From Pantanalinema sp. GBBB05 (lineage in GTDB: Bacteria; Cyanobacteriota; Cyanobacteriia; Leptolyngbyales; Leptolyngbyaceae), in the NCBI GenBank assembly GCA_016743235.1, contig VRZD01000047.1, positions 1-51,563 on the forward strand: a stretch of DNA of 51,563 bases. Direction: 5' to 3'. The notes under the pieces are model-generated. The model was not told the DNA's origin, did not search any database, and worked only from the letters and a program-made list of their open reading frames with translations. The position numbers and the translations under genes were made by a program. Numbering within the stretch: position 1 is the stretch's first letter; each line of letters opens with the position of its first letter. Shown one piece after another: positions 35,024-43,005 of the stretch.

Positions 35024-36159
35024 AGACTCAAGCATCAATTTTAGTGATTGATGATGAACCGGATAACTTTGATGTGATCGAAACACTGCTGCATGGTGCT
35101 GACTATCAGCTTCACTATGCACCTAGTGGACAGAGAGCTATTCAGAGTCTGCCAAGTTTCCAGCCAGATGTAATTTTGCTAGATGTAATGATGCCAGATT
35201 TAGATGGCATTCAAGTTTGCCAGCAAATTAAAGCCAATCCGCAATGGCAAGCCGTCCCAATTATTATGATCACGGCACTAACGGCCAAAGAAGATTTGGC
35301 TCGCTGTTTAGCCGCTGGAGCTGATGATTTCATTAGTAAACCTGTGAATGGCTTGGAGTTGCGGGCACGAGTGCATTCCATGTTGCGAATCAAACAGCAA
35401 TATGACAGTGTACAAACGCTGCTGCAATTGCGGGAAGATATGGTGAATATGCTGGTACATGATCTGCGGAATCCCCTTGCCAGTATTCTCATTTCCACTC
35501 ACATCCTCAAGTTGCCAGGATTTCCGATCGATAAGCAACCAGAAAAAATTGAGCATATTGCGATCGCGGCGGCTCAAATGGAAACAATGATTGACAGCCT
35601 GCTGATCATGGCAAAGTTAGAATCGGGCAAGCTGATGTTCAACTATACAGAGGTAGACCTGTGTGCCCTCTGTAGTTCAGCGTTATCGAATGCCGAAGCG
35701 ATCGCGGCTCAAAAGCATTTGAACTTGATCGGTGACCTGCCCGAACCCGGTGGGATGATCCAGGTTGATGCCACGATTCTGCGGCGAGTGCTAGATAATT
35801 TGCTGTCTAATGCGATTAAGTTCTCGCCATCTCATAGTCAAGTCAGGCTACGGGCTGAATATTTACCGACTGGGGATGCCCAAATCCACATTGCCGATTC
35901 CGGTCCAGGAGTGCGGGCAGACTTACAACAACAGATTTTTGAGAAGTATGAAGTTGGAACCTTGATCCAGAATGTGTCGCAAATTGGGTTAGGGTTAGCT
36001 TTCTGCAAAATGGCGATCGACGCGCATCAAGGCACAATCACGGTTACCGATAATCATCCCCAAGGCACGATCTTCACTGTAGTTTTACGTCATCAGCCAG
36101 CATTACGGGTTGATAGTCACCTCACTACGCATAGCAGTCTTTACTCCCAATCCAATTAA
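35020..36159 (+). CDS. Response regulator / histidine kinase (REC-HisKA-HATPase)
   Basis: This cytosolic two-component protein has 379 residues. The receiver (1-125) has the phosphoacceptor D55 in LLDVMMPDLDG, the acidic pair in VIDDEPDN, and K107 in FISKP. The HisKA region has H147 in MLVHDLRNPLAS, and the HATPase has LLDNLLSNAIKFSPS-like N-box residues, DSGPGV and GLGLAFCKMAI. The start is the ATG at 35020, overlapping the upstream stop, with AGGAG upstream, so the two genes are translationally coupled. It likely receives phosphate from the upstream kinase and passes it on. No DNA-binding output is present. Confidence 0.9.
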   Translation: MKTQASILVIDDEPDNFDVIETLLHGADYQLHYAPSGQRAIQSLPSFQPDVILLDVMMPDLDGIQVCQQIKANPQWQAVPIIMITALTAKEDLARCLAAGADDFISKPVNGLELRARVHSMLRIKQQYDSVQTLLQLREDMVNMLVHDLRNPLASILISTHILKLPGFPIDKQPEKIEHIAIAAAQMETMIDSLLIMAKLESGKLMFNYTEVDLCALCSSALSNAEAIAAQKHLNLIGDLPEPGGMIQVDATILRRVLDNLLSNAIKFSPSHSQVRLRAEYLPTGDAQIHIADSGPGVRADLQQQIFEKYEVGTLIQNVSQIGLGLAFCKMAIDAHQGTITVTDNHPQGTIFTVVLRHQPALRVDSHLTTHSSLYSQSN

Positions 36160-36160
36160 T

Positions 36161-36321
36161 CACTTTATAGCTTGACAACCATAAAGCTATAATAGCCTCG
36201 ATTTTGTTGTTGATTTACTGAAGAGGAGATCCCAGCAGACCTGACTCTGACCCCTGTTGTGTTCAGCTATGTTAAGTTATGAAAACTATCAATCATTAAA
36301 TCACCCAATAGCTATAAAGTG
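36161..36321 (+). promoter_or_regulatory. Three copies of an AGCTATAA-type motif upstream of heme oxygenase, candidate operators
   Basis: CACTTTATAGCTT (36161-36173) forms a perfect 9-bp inverted repeat with AAGCTATAA (36184-36192). Its reverse complement recurs exactly as AGCTATAAAGTG (36310-36321). The middle copy contains TATAAT (36188-36193), a consensus -10, and TTGACA lies at 36172-36177, though too close to act as its -35. The arrangement suits a regulator that covers the promoter and loops to a distal site. The -10 would give a leader of about 230 bases before heme oxygenase. Confidence 0.5.
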
Positions 36322-36428
36322 CTTAATAGACTTTTTGGTTGAAGGAAGCCATGCCTGCAAAATGATTTCGCTGCACAGTGTCCGCACAGGCATCGCCGAT
36401 CGCATTATTTCTAATGAGGTGACTGAAC

Positions 36429-37190
36429 ATGAGTCAAGATTTAGCCCAACGACTGCGCGAAGGAACCAAGCACTCGCACACGGCTGCCGAAAACACTGCC
36501 TTTATGAAATGCTTCCTCAAGGGCATCGTTGAGCGGGAACCCTTCCGGAAATTGTTGGCAAATTTGTATTTGGTCTACAGCGCTCTGGAAGATGAGCTGC
36601 GGCGGCATCAAAATGATCCGGTGGTGGGAGCGATGTATTTCCCAGAGCTAAACCGTACCGCTAACCTGGAGCGTGATCTGGTCTTTTATTATGGCGATAA
36701 CTGGCGGGATCAGATTACCGCTTTACCCGCTGGTAAAATCTATGTCGATCGTATTCATGAAGTTGCCAACACCGATCCTGTTCTGCTAATTGCTCATGCC
36801 TATACGCGCTACATGGGCGATCTCTCGGGTGGACAGGCATTGAAAAACATCATCCGTTCCGCGATGAACTTACCGCCGGATCAAGGAACCGCACTGCATG
36901 AATTTGAGCAGATTCCGACCGTAGAAGCGAAGCGGGCATTTAAGGAAAAATATCGGGACACTCTGAATGGCTTACCCCTTGATGACGCGACGATCGATCG
37001 GATCATCGATGAAGCCAATCGGGCATTTACCCTAAACCGGGATGTGGTGCACGAATTAGAAGATGAAGTGAAAGCGGCGATCGGTGAGCATGTGTTTGAT
37101 TTGCTTACCCGCCAAGAGATTCCCGGTGCGACTGAGCGTCCTCCGCATGGAACTGCTAAACCGGATGCTGCCCTGCAATATAGCATCTAG
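36429..37190 (+). CDS. ho: Heme oxygenase
   Basis: The enzyme opens heme to biliverdin IX-alpha using O2 and ferredoxin electrons, supplying phycobilin and phytochrome chromophores. The 253-residue product has the proximal-His segment LAQRLREGTKHSHTAAENTA and the distal helix MGDLSGGQALKNI. The ATG is preceded by a weak GAGGTGA. It heads a same-strand run with hemN and bchE. In Synechocystis the second heme oxygenase sits with hemN in a low-oxygen-induced operon, so this may be the micro-oxic isoform. Sequence alone does not separate HO1 from HO2. Confidence 0.95.
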   Translation: MSQDLAQRLREGTKHSHTAAENTAFMKCFLKGIVEREPFRKLLANLYLVYSALEDELRRHQNDPVVGAMYFPELNRTANLERDLVFYYGDNWRDQITALPAGKIYVDRIHEVANTDPVLLIAHAYTRYMGDLSGGQALKNIIRSAMNLPPDQGTALHEFEQIPTVEAKRAFKEKYRDTLNGLPLDDATIDRIIDEANRAFTLNRDVVHELEDEVKAAIGEHVFDLLTRQEIPGATERPPHGTAKPDAALQYSI

Positions 37191-37233
37191 TCAATTTGCC
37201 TTCGTACACAAAAGTTGAGCCGATCCTCCCTAA

Positions 37234-37294
37234 CCCTCCTTACTAAGGAGGGAACCAAACCAAGAACTCTACAAGTCCCCCTTCTTAAGGGGGA
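37234..37294. repeat. Pair of GC-rich dispersed hairpin repeats between ho and hemN
   Basis: CCCTCCTTA-C-TAAGGAGGG (37234-37252) and TCCCCCTT-CTT-AAGGGGGA (37276-37294) are near-perfect hairpins separated by 23 bases. The second, with its GGGGGATTTAGGGGGATC surroundings, resembles a widely dispersed cyanobacterial intergenic repeat. They may attenuate transcription between the two genes. Confidence 0.6.
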
Positions 37295-37383
37295 TTTAGG
37301 GGGATCGAACTAAAATTTGCTACTCTCCAACCCCAACTGTTTCAACAATTACTGAATCTAAACTAAGAGGAAACTAGTTCTCC

Positions 37384-38781
37384 ATGAGCTTCTCGCTGCC
37401 TACCGTTGAATTTGACCCGAAGTTGCTGCGTCAATACGATCAACCCGTTCCCCGTTACACCAGCTACCCCCCAGCCACCGAACTCAAACCGGAATTTGAA
37501 GAAGTTGACTTCCGGGCAGCGATCGCGGTGAGTAACTACAAAAAAACACCTTTATCGCTGTATTGTCATATTCCCTTTTGTGACAGCGCTTGTTACTTCT
37601 GTGGTTGCAACACTGTCATTACTCAGCGTAAGGAAATTGCTGAACCGTACTTAGAGTATTTGATTCGGGATATTCAGCAGACGGGGGCATTAGTCGATCG
37701 CAGTCGCCTAGTCCAACAACTGCATTGGGGTGGTGGCACACCGAATTATCTCTCGATGCCACAGGTGGAGCGACTGTGGACAGCATTACAGGAACAATTT
37801 AGCTTTGCTCCTGATGCCGAGATTTCGATCGAAGTGAATCCCCGATCGCTCGATCGAGAATACATTTTGTTCCTGCGGCAACTCGGATTTAACCGGATTA
37901 GCTTTGGTATCCAAGACTTTAATTCGGAAGTACAACAGGCAATTAACCGGGTACAAACCGAAGCCATGTTGTTCAATGTCATGGAGTGGAGCCGGGAAGC
38001 TAAGTTTGACAGTGTGAATGTGGATTTAATCTACGGCTTACCGTATCAAACGCTGGAAACCTTCAAACATACGATCGAGAAAACGATTGAGCTTGATCCC
38101 GATCGCATCGCAGTATTCAATTTTGCCTACATGCCCTGGTTGAAACCGGTACAACGTCGCATTCCAGAAGCCGCGCTACCAGAGCCAACCGAGAAGTTAG
38201 ATATTTTGAAAATGACGATCGAAGATCTAACCAAAAACGGGTATGTCTTCATTGGTATGGATCACTTTGCCAAGCCGAATGATGAACTGGCGATCGCTCA
38301 ACATGAGGGACAACTGCACCGGAACTTCCAAGGATATACGACCAAACCAGAATCGGATCTCCTGGGGTTTGGCATGACTTCCATCAGTATGCTGCATGAT
38401 GTATATGTGCAAAACCATAAGCGACTGAAGGATTACTACAACGCGATCGATGCAGGTCTACTACCGATCGAACGCGGGGTGTCACTAAATCAAGATGATG
38501 TGATTCGCCGCACCGTGATCATGGAGTTAATGTGTCAATTCCGCTTATCGAAAGACGCGTTAGAAGAGAAGTATCATCTCAGCTTTGATCAAGACTTTGA
38601 TGAATACTTTGCAGATGCCCGCTTCACCTTAAAACGCTTGGCAGCCGATGGTTTAGTCGAACTCTTACCGAATCAAATTCAGGTGACTCCGGCGGGACGG
38701 TTATTAATCCGCAATATCGCAGCAGCATTTGATGCTTACCTGAAAGATCGAGCGGGAACTAGCTTCTCTAAAGCCGTTTAA
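37384..38781 (+). CDS. hemN: Oxygen-independent coproporphyrinogen III oxidase
   Basis: HemN is a radical-SAM enzyme that decarboxylates coproporphyrinogen III to protoporphyrinogen IX without O2, replacing HemF when oxygen is scarce. The 465-residue product fits true HemN. LLRQYDQPVPRYTSYPPATE is near the start, and YCHIPFCDSACYFCGCNT carries the CxxxCxxC cluster plus the extra Cys typical of HemN rather than HemW. LHWGGGTPNYLS, ISIEVNPRSLDREY and FGIQDFN follow. It stands between ho and bchE on one strand. Confidence 0.96.
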   Translation: MSFSLPTVEFDPKLLRQYDQPVPRYTSYPPATELKPEFEEVDFRAAIAVSNYKKTPLSLYCHIPFCDSACYFCGCNTVITQRKEIAEPYLEYLIRDIQQTGALVDRSRLVQQLHWGGGTPNYLSMPQVERLWTALQEQFSFAPDAEISIEVNPRSLDREYILFLRQLGFNRISFGIQDFNSEVQQAINRVQTEAMLFNVMEWSREAKFDSVNVDLIYGLPYQTLETFKHTIEKTIELDPDRIAVFNFAYMPWLKPVQRRIPEAALPEPTEKLDILKMTIEDLTKNGYVFIGMDHFAKPNDELAIAQHEGQLHRNFQGYTTKPESDLLGFGMTSISMLHDVYVQNHKRLKDYYNAIDAGLLPIERGVSLNQDDVIRRTVIMELMCQFRLSKDALEEKYHLSFDQDFDEYFADARFTLKRLAADGLVELLPNQIQVTPAGRLLIRNIAAAFDAYLKDRAGTSFSKAV

Positions 38782-38806
38782 CTTAGCGTGATTGATTGGT
38801 GATGTT

Positions 38807-38833
38807 GTAGAGGCGATCGCTACTTGCCTCTAC
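38807..38833. repeat. Hairpin repeat between hemN and bchE
   Basis: GTAGAGGC (38807-38814) pairs with GCCTCTAC (38826-38833) around a loop containing a HIP1 octamer. There is no T-run. It looks like a dispersed cyanobacterial repeat rather than a terminator. Confidence 0.5.
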
Positions 38834-38886
38834 GGCAATCTGTTGCCTGAACACTACATTGGTTTTATTCGCTGGGAGACAGGTTT

Positions 38887-40938
38887 ATGCGGATCCTGAT
38901 GATTCAACCCAACTATCACTCTGGCGGGGCAGAAATCGCCGGAAATTGGCCTCCGAGTTGGGTGCCGTATGTGGGCGGAGCGTTAAAAACAGCCGGCTTC
39001 ACTGAGGTTCGCTTCATTGATGCCATGAGCAATGACATTGATGATGTCTCCCTGGCGGCACAAATCCAGTCCTATCAACCGGATGTGGTGTTGGCAACAG
39101 CGATCACCCCCATGATCTACAAATCCCAAGCCACATTAAAGCTGGCAAAAACAGTCTGCCCGAATATCAAAGCGATTATGGGTGGAGTACATCCAACCTA
39201 TATGTACCGGGAGGTACTGCATGAGGCTCCGTGGGTGGATTACATTATCCGAGGGGAGGGGGAGGAGATTACCGTCAATCTGCTGCGATCGATCGCCAAT
39301 GGCACCGATCAGCACGATCGCCGCGAGATTTTGGGCATCGCCTTTCTGGAATCAGGGAAAGTGGTGGCAACCCCTGCCCACCCCCCGATCAAGGATCTGA
39401 ATACCCTGACTCCCGATTGGACGCTATTGGACTGGAGCAAATATATTTACACCCCGTTGAACACGCGAGTGGCTGTGCCCAACTATTCGCGGGGCTGCCC
39501 ATTCCGGTGTCGCTTCTGTTCGCAATGGAAATTCTGGCGGAAATATCGTTCCCGTTCGCCCAAACATTTTGTCGATGAAATTGAACGGTTGGTGAAAAAT
39601 CATCAAATTGGCTTTTTCATCCTCGCTGATGAGGAACCCACGATTAATAAATCTCGGTTTGTGGCACTTTGTCATGAATTGATCGATCGCAATCTCGGTG
39701 TCCACTGGGGCATTAATACCCGCGTGACTGACATTCTGCGGGATGAGAAGGAATTACCCCTGTATCGCCAAGCGGGTTTAGTGCATGTCTCTCTGGGGAC
39801 AGAAGCCGCTGCTCAACTGAACCTGAATCTGTTCCGTAAAGAAACGACGATCGCGGATAACAAACGTGCCGTACAACTGCTCCGCCAAAACGGCATTCTG
39901 GCAGAAGTGCAATTCATTATGGGGCTACCCAGTGAAACTCCCGAAACCATTGAGGAAACATACCGGATGGCACGGGACTGGAAAGCCGACATGACCAATT
40001 GGAACATGTACACGCCCTGGCCGTTTGCGGAACTGTTTCAGGATTTAGCCGACAAAGTAGAAATTCGGGATTATTCGCACTACAACTTTGTCACTCCGAT
40101 CATCAAACCCGATAATATGACGCGGGAAGAAGTGCTGAAAGGAGTGCTGCATAACTATGCTCGCTTCTATTCTTGGAAATTTCTGGAATATTGGTTGGAG
40201 AAAGATCCGTTTAAGCGGCGCTATCTGCTCGGCTGTCTCTGGGCATTCGTTAAAACGACCTGGAATAAACGCTTCTACAACTTGAAGCGGGTGAAGCAGA
40301 AAGGCTTACACACCGAGATTGAATTTGGCTTTGATCAATCGAAGATCTTAACGCCAGAACAAATGGCACAACTGAAGCAAAAAACTCAAAAAAGCTCGGC
40401 AGATACCGATTTCATTGGCACTATTTCTGCCTGTGGGCCATCGGCTACCTTACCAACGATCGACATTGAATCCGAAGTGCAATCGCATCAGTATTATGAT
40501 GAAATTCAAGTGGCTGTGATTGAAGCGGATCAACAAACGCGAGTGGATCTCCGGGTCGCCCTGCGGGCACAGGAAGGCATTGAAGTTGCCAGTGAAGCGA
40601 CTAACGGTGAGACAGGATTAGTGTTACTGGAATCGATCGATGTTGAAGTAGCGGTGGTAGACAGTACCCTACCCGATATGGATCTCGTCAAGTTCATCCG
40701 CATGGCGCGGAAAGTCCAAGCCAATTCCTATGTCGTGCCCTCCAAAATTCTGATCTTGGTGACTCCCGACCAGCAGGATTTGTTAGCCGCCGCTTTAGCC
40801 GCCGGAGTGGATGCCTTTTGCTTGAAGCATGCCCCGATCGAGCATCTGGCAGAAGCAGTACGAACTACTTATCTGAATGGCTCGTACCATGATCCCGCGA
40901 TCGAACTGCCTACATCCCCCGTAGGATCAATTAGCTAG
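38887..40938 (+). CDS. bchE: Mg-protoporphyrin IX monomethyl ester cyclase BchE fused to a C-terminal receiver domain
   Basis: BchE makes the fifth ring of chlorophyll without O2, using radical SAM chemistry, cobalamin and water. Residues 1-170 form the B12-binding-like domain. PNYSRGCPFRCRFCSQWKFW holds the 4Fe-4S cysteines C204, C208 and C211. FFILADEEPTINKSRF, HVSLGTEAAAQLNLNLFRKE, NMYTPWPF and YNFVTPIIKP closely match purple-bacterial BchE to about residue 475. After a linker, residues 538-670 form a NarL-type receiver: E546/D548, phosphoacceptor D592 (VVDSTLPDMD), T626 and K647. A receiver is not part of usual BchE, so the cyclase may be controlled by phosphorylation (inference). Confidence 0.9.
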   Translation: MRILMIQPNYHSGGAEIAGNWPPSWVPYVGGALKTAGFTEVRFIDAMSNDIDDVSLAAQIQSYQPDVVLATAITPMIYKSQATLKLAKTVCPNIKAIMGGVHPTYMYREVLHEAPWVDYIIRGEGEEITVNLLRSIANGTDQHDRREILGIAFLESGKVVATPAHPPIKDLNTLTPDWTLLDWSKYIYTPLNTRVAVPNYSRGCPFRCRFCSQWKFWRKYRSRSPKHFVDEIERLVKNHQIGFFILADEEPTINKSRFVALCHELIDRNLGVHWGINTRVTDILRDEKELPLYRQAGLVHVSLGTEAAAQLNLNLFRKETTIADNKRAVQLLRQNGILAEVQFIMGLPSETPETIEETYRMARDWKADMTNWNMYTPWPFAELFQDLADKVEIRDYSHYNFVTPIIKPDNMTREEVLKGVLHNYARFYSWKFLEYWLEKDPFKRRYLLGCLWAFVKTTWNKRFYNLKRVKQKGLHTEIEFGFDQSKILTPEQMAQLKQKTQKSSADTDFIGTISACGPSATLPTIDIESEVQSHQYYDEIQVAVIEADQQTRVDLRVALRAQEGIEVASEATNGETGLVLLESIDVEVAVVDSTLPDMDLVKFIRMARKVQANSYVVPSKILILVTPDQQDLLAAALAAGVDAFCLKHAPIEHLAEAVRTTYLNGSYHDPAIELPTSPVGSIS

Positions 40939-41034
40939 TGTTGCCCAATTTCAAATTCAATGCACAGAGCGGTGATTAATCATCGTTCTAGCATCTGAAC
41001 TATATCTGTTGTTTGTGTGGTTGAGGAAACAAGA

Positions 41035-41886
41035 ATGACCATTGATAATTCACCAACAGCACCACAAGCACCATTAAAGCTTGATTGGGTGTCTGTCATC
41101 TTCTTTAGCATCGTCCATGCCTTAGCATTATTGGCTCCCTGGTTTTTCTCCTGGTCGGCGTTGGGCGTCTTATTATTTCTGCATTGGCTATTTGGCAGTA
41201 TCGGCATTTGCCTCGGCTACCATCGCTTACTCAGTCATCGCAGTTTTCAAGTCCCGAAGTGGCTGGAGTATACGATCGCGGTTATCGGAGCGCTGGCATT
41301 ACAGGGTGGTCCGATTTTCTGGGCAGCCGGCCACCGCCTCCATCATGCTTTCACCGAAGATGAAGATAAAGATCCCTACTCGGCACGGCGCGGCTTTTGG
41401 TGGAGCCACATGCTGTGGTTGTTCTATCCCAAATCAGAGTTTTTTGACTACGACCAATATCAACGGTATGCCCCGGATCTGGTGCGTGATCCGTTTTATC
41501 GGTGGTTGAATCGGAATTTCCTCTGGTTGCAATTGCCTCTGGGAATACTGCTCTATGTCCTGGGTGGCTGGTCGTTTGTTGTGTATGGCATGTTTGTGCG
41601 AGCCGTCTTGCTCTGGCATAGTACCTGGTTTATTAACTCGGTGACTCACATGTGGGGCTATCGCACCTTTGAAACAAACGACAATTCCCGTAATCTTTGG
41701 TGGGCAGCGATTTTCACCTATGGCGAAGGCTGGCATAATAACCATCATGCCTATCCCAATGTGGCTAAAGCCGGTTGGCGGTGGTGGGAATATGATGTCA
41801 CCTGGTGGGCAATCTGGGTGCTAAAAGTGACCGGATTAGCCCGAAAAGTGGTGATGCCACCGGAACAAGCGCTTTCCAATCAATAG
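41035..41886 (+). CDS. Acyl-lipid/acyl-CoA fatty acid desaturase (DesC-like)
   Basis: This membrane diiron desaturase has 283 residues; the ATG has GAGGA upstream. The three histidine boxes are HRLLSH, HRLHH and HNNHH, with hydrophobic helices between them. This is the pattern of delta-9-type (DesC/OLE1) enzymes that put the first double bond into acyl chains using O2. It lies 96 bases after bchE and 131 before the ADO-like gene on one strand. Desaturases are reported in some cyanobacterial micro-oxic gene sets, which would fit here, but the regiospecificity is inferred. Confidence 0.9.
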   Translation: MTIDNSPTAPQAPLKLDWVSVIFFSIVHALALLAPWFFSWSALGVLLFLHWLFGSIGICLGYHRLLSHRSFQVPKWLEYTIAVIGALALQGGPIFWAAGHRLHHAFTEDEDKDPYSARRGFWWSHMLWLFYPKSEFFDYDQYQRYAPDLVRDPFYRWLNRNFLWLQLPLGILLYVLGGWSFVVYGMFVRAVLLWHSTWFINSVTHMWGYRTFETNDNSRNLWWAAIFTYGEGWHNNHHAYPNVAKAGWRWWEYDVTWWAIWVLKVTGLARKVVMPPEQALSNQ

Positions 41887-42017
41887 GGATCACAAATTCA
41901 TCGTTCTAAGCCTCATAGGGGTGGCTTGAGCTACCAGCTTGGTTCAGTCAGCTCATTAGCAAACCACCCTTACTTTCTTCCCTCTAGCACCATTTTTTCA
42001 CATAGAAATTAATCGAA

Positions 42018-42755
42018 ATGACCTCATCATTTAAAACTCAGCCGGAAATTGATTTCCAGAGCGAAGCTTATAAAGATGCCTATAGCCGGATTAATGCGAT
42101 CGCAATTGTTGGCGAACAACTTGCCTTTGAAAACTTTTTACAGTTAGCTCAATTGCTGCCTCAGTACGATAAGCCATTATTACAACTAGCCAAAGTAGAA
42201 AATCGGCATAAAAAGAGTTTTCAAGCCTGTGGCAAAAATCTCAACGTCATTCCAGATCTTCACTTTGCCTGGAATTTCTTCGCCGCCTTACATCACAACT
42301 TTCGGGTTGCCGTCGATCGCAGACAGGTTGTCACTTGTCTATTAATCCAAGCTTTAATCATTGAATGTTTTGCGATCGCTGCTTACAGCATTTACGTGCC
42401 GGTAGCAGATGATTTTGCACGTCAGATTACAGAAACGGTGATTCTGGATGAACAGGCTCACCTGAACTTTGGCGAGGCCTGGCTGAAGCGTCACTTTGAC
42501 ACCTCTAGAGCGGAACTGAAACACGCCAACCAAGCTAACTTACCGCTAATTTGGCAGATGTTGAATCAGGTGGAAGCTGACGTTTGTGCCATTGGCATTG
42601 ATAAAGCGGCGATCGCAGAAACCTTTATGATGCACTATGGCGACGCGTTAGGGAATATTGGCTTCAGTACCCGCGAGATTCTGCAACTCTCTGCCCATGG
42701 TCTGGCTACACCAACTTGTCGTTTAACCGAGGAAGTTTCGTTAGACTTAGGATAA
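42018..42755 (+). CDS. Aldehyde-deformylating-oxygenase-like diiron protein
   Basis: This ferritin-like protein of 245 residues closely follows cyanobacterial ADO, which turns fatty aldehydes into alkanes using O2. All six metal ligands of ADO can be placed: E33 (VGEQ), E61 and H64 (ENRH), E116 (IIECFAIAAY), E145 and H148 (DEQAH). Typical ADO reads DEYLH at the last site, so a usually conserved Tyr is Gln and a Leu is Ala. The partner acyl-ACP reductase gene, usually next to ado, is absent within the window. It may therefore be a second, diverged ADO belonging to the low-oxygen gene set. Confidence 0.85.
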   Translation: MTSSFKTQPEIDFQSEAYKDAYSRINAIAIVGEQLAFENFLQLAQLLPQYDKPLLQLAKVENRHKKSFQACGKNLNVIPDLHFAWNFFAALHHNFRVAVDRRQVVTCLLIQALIIECFAIAAYSIYVPVADDFARQITETVILDEQAHLNFGEAWLKRHFDTSRAELKHANQANLPLIWQMLNQVEADVCAIGIDKAAIAETFMMHYGDALGNIGFSTREILQLSAHGLATPTCRLTEEVSLDLG

Positions 42756-42864
42756 GGACAGGGCGGATTTGCTAAAACGTTACATTTGGTCATCTTTATA
42801 GAATCCACCTAATCCAGGATTGCTGTAACTCAGTACTACTCGAATTTGGACGCTGGGTAAGGTA

Positions 42865-42894
42865 TCAACAGTTCTCGGAATGCCAAACTGTTGA
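42865..42894. promoter_or_regulatory. Inverted repeat after the ADO-like gene
   Basis: TCAACAGTT (42865-42873) and AACTGTTGA (42886-42894) pair perfectly around a 12-base loop. It lies 110 bases after the ADO-like stop and 110 before the next start, so it could be a weak terminator or an operator. Confidence 0.4.
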
Positions 42895-43005
42895 GTTCTA
42901 GATTCATGTTATTGCCCAGATCGTGCTTGTGGACACCTCCAGCCACGTACCTAAGCTTGAACAGTAGTCTAAAATTCAAGAGACAGTTCTGGCAGGACGA
43001 TCGCC

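Noticed and set aside
36172..36193. Standard sigma-70 promoter TTGACA / TATAAT
   Set aside because: Both hexamers match consensus, but the spacer is only about 10 bases, too short for a normal -35/-10 pair. Only the -10 was kept as plausible.
36257..36532. 91-residue frame upstream of heme oxygenase
   Set aside because: It overlaps the heme oxygenase start in another frame and has no recognisable domain. A short leader peptide starting near 36269 cannot be excluded.
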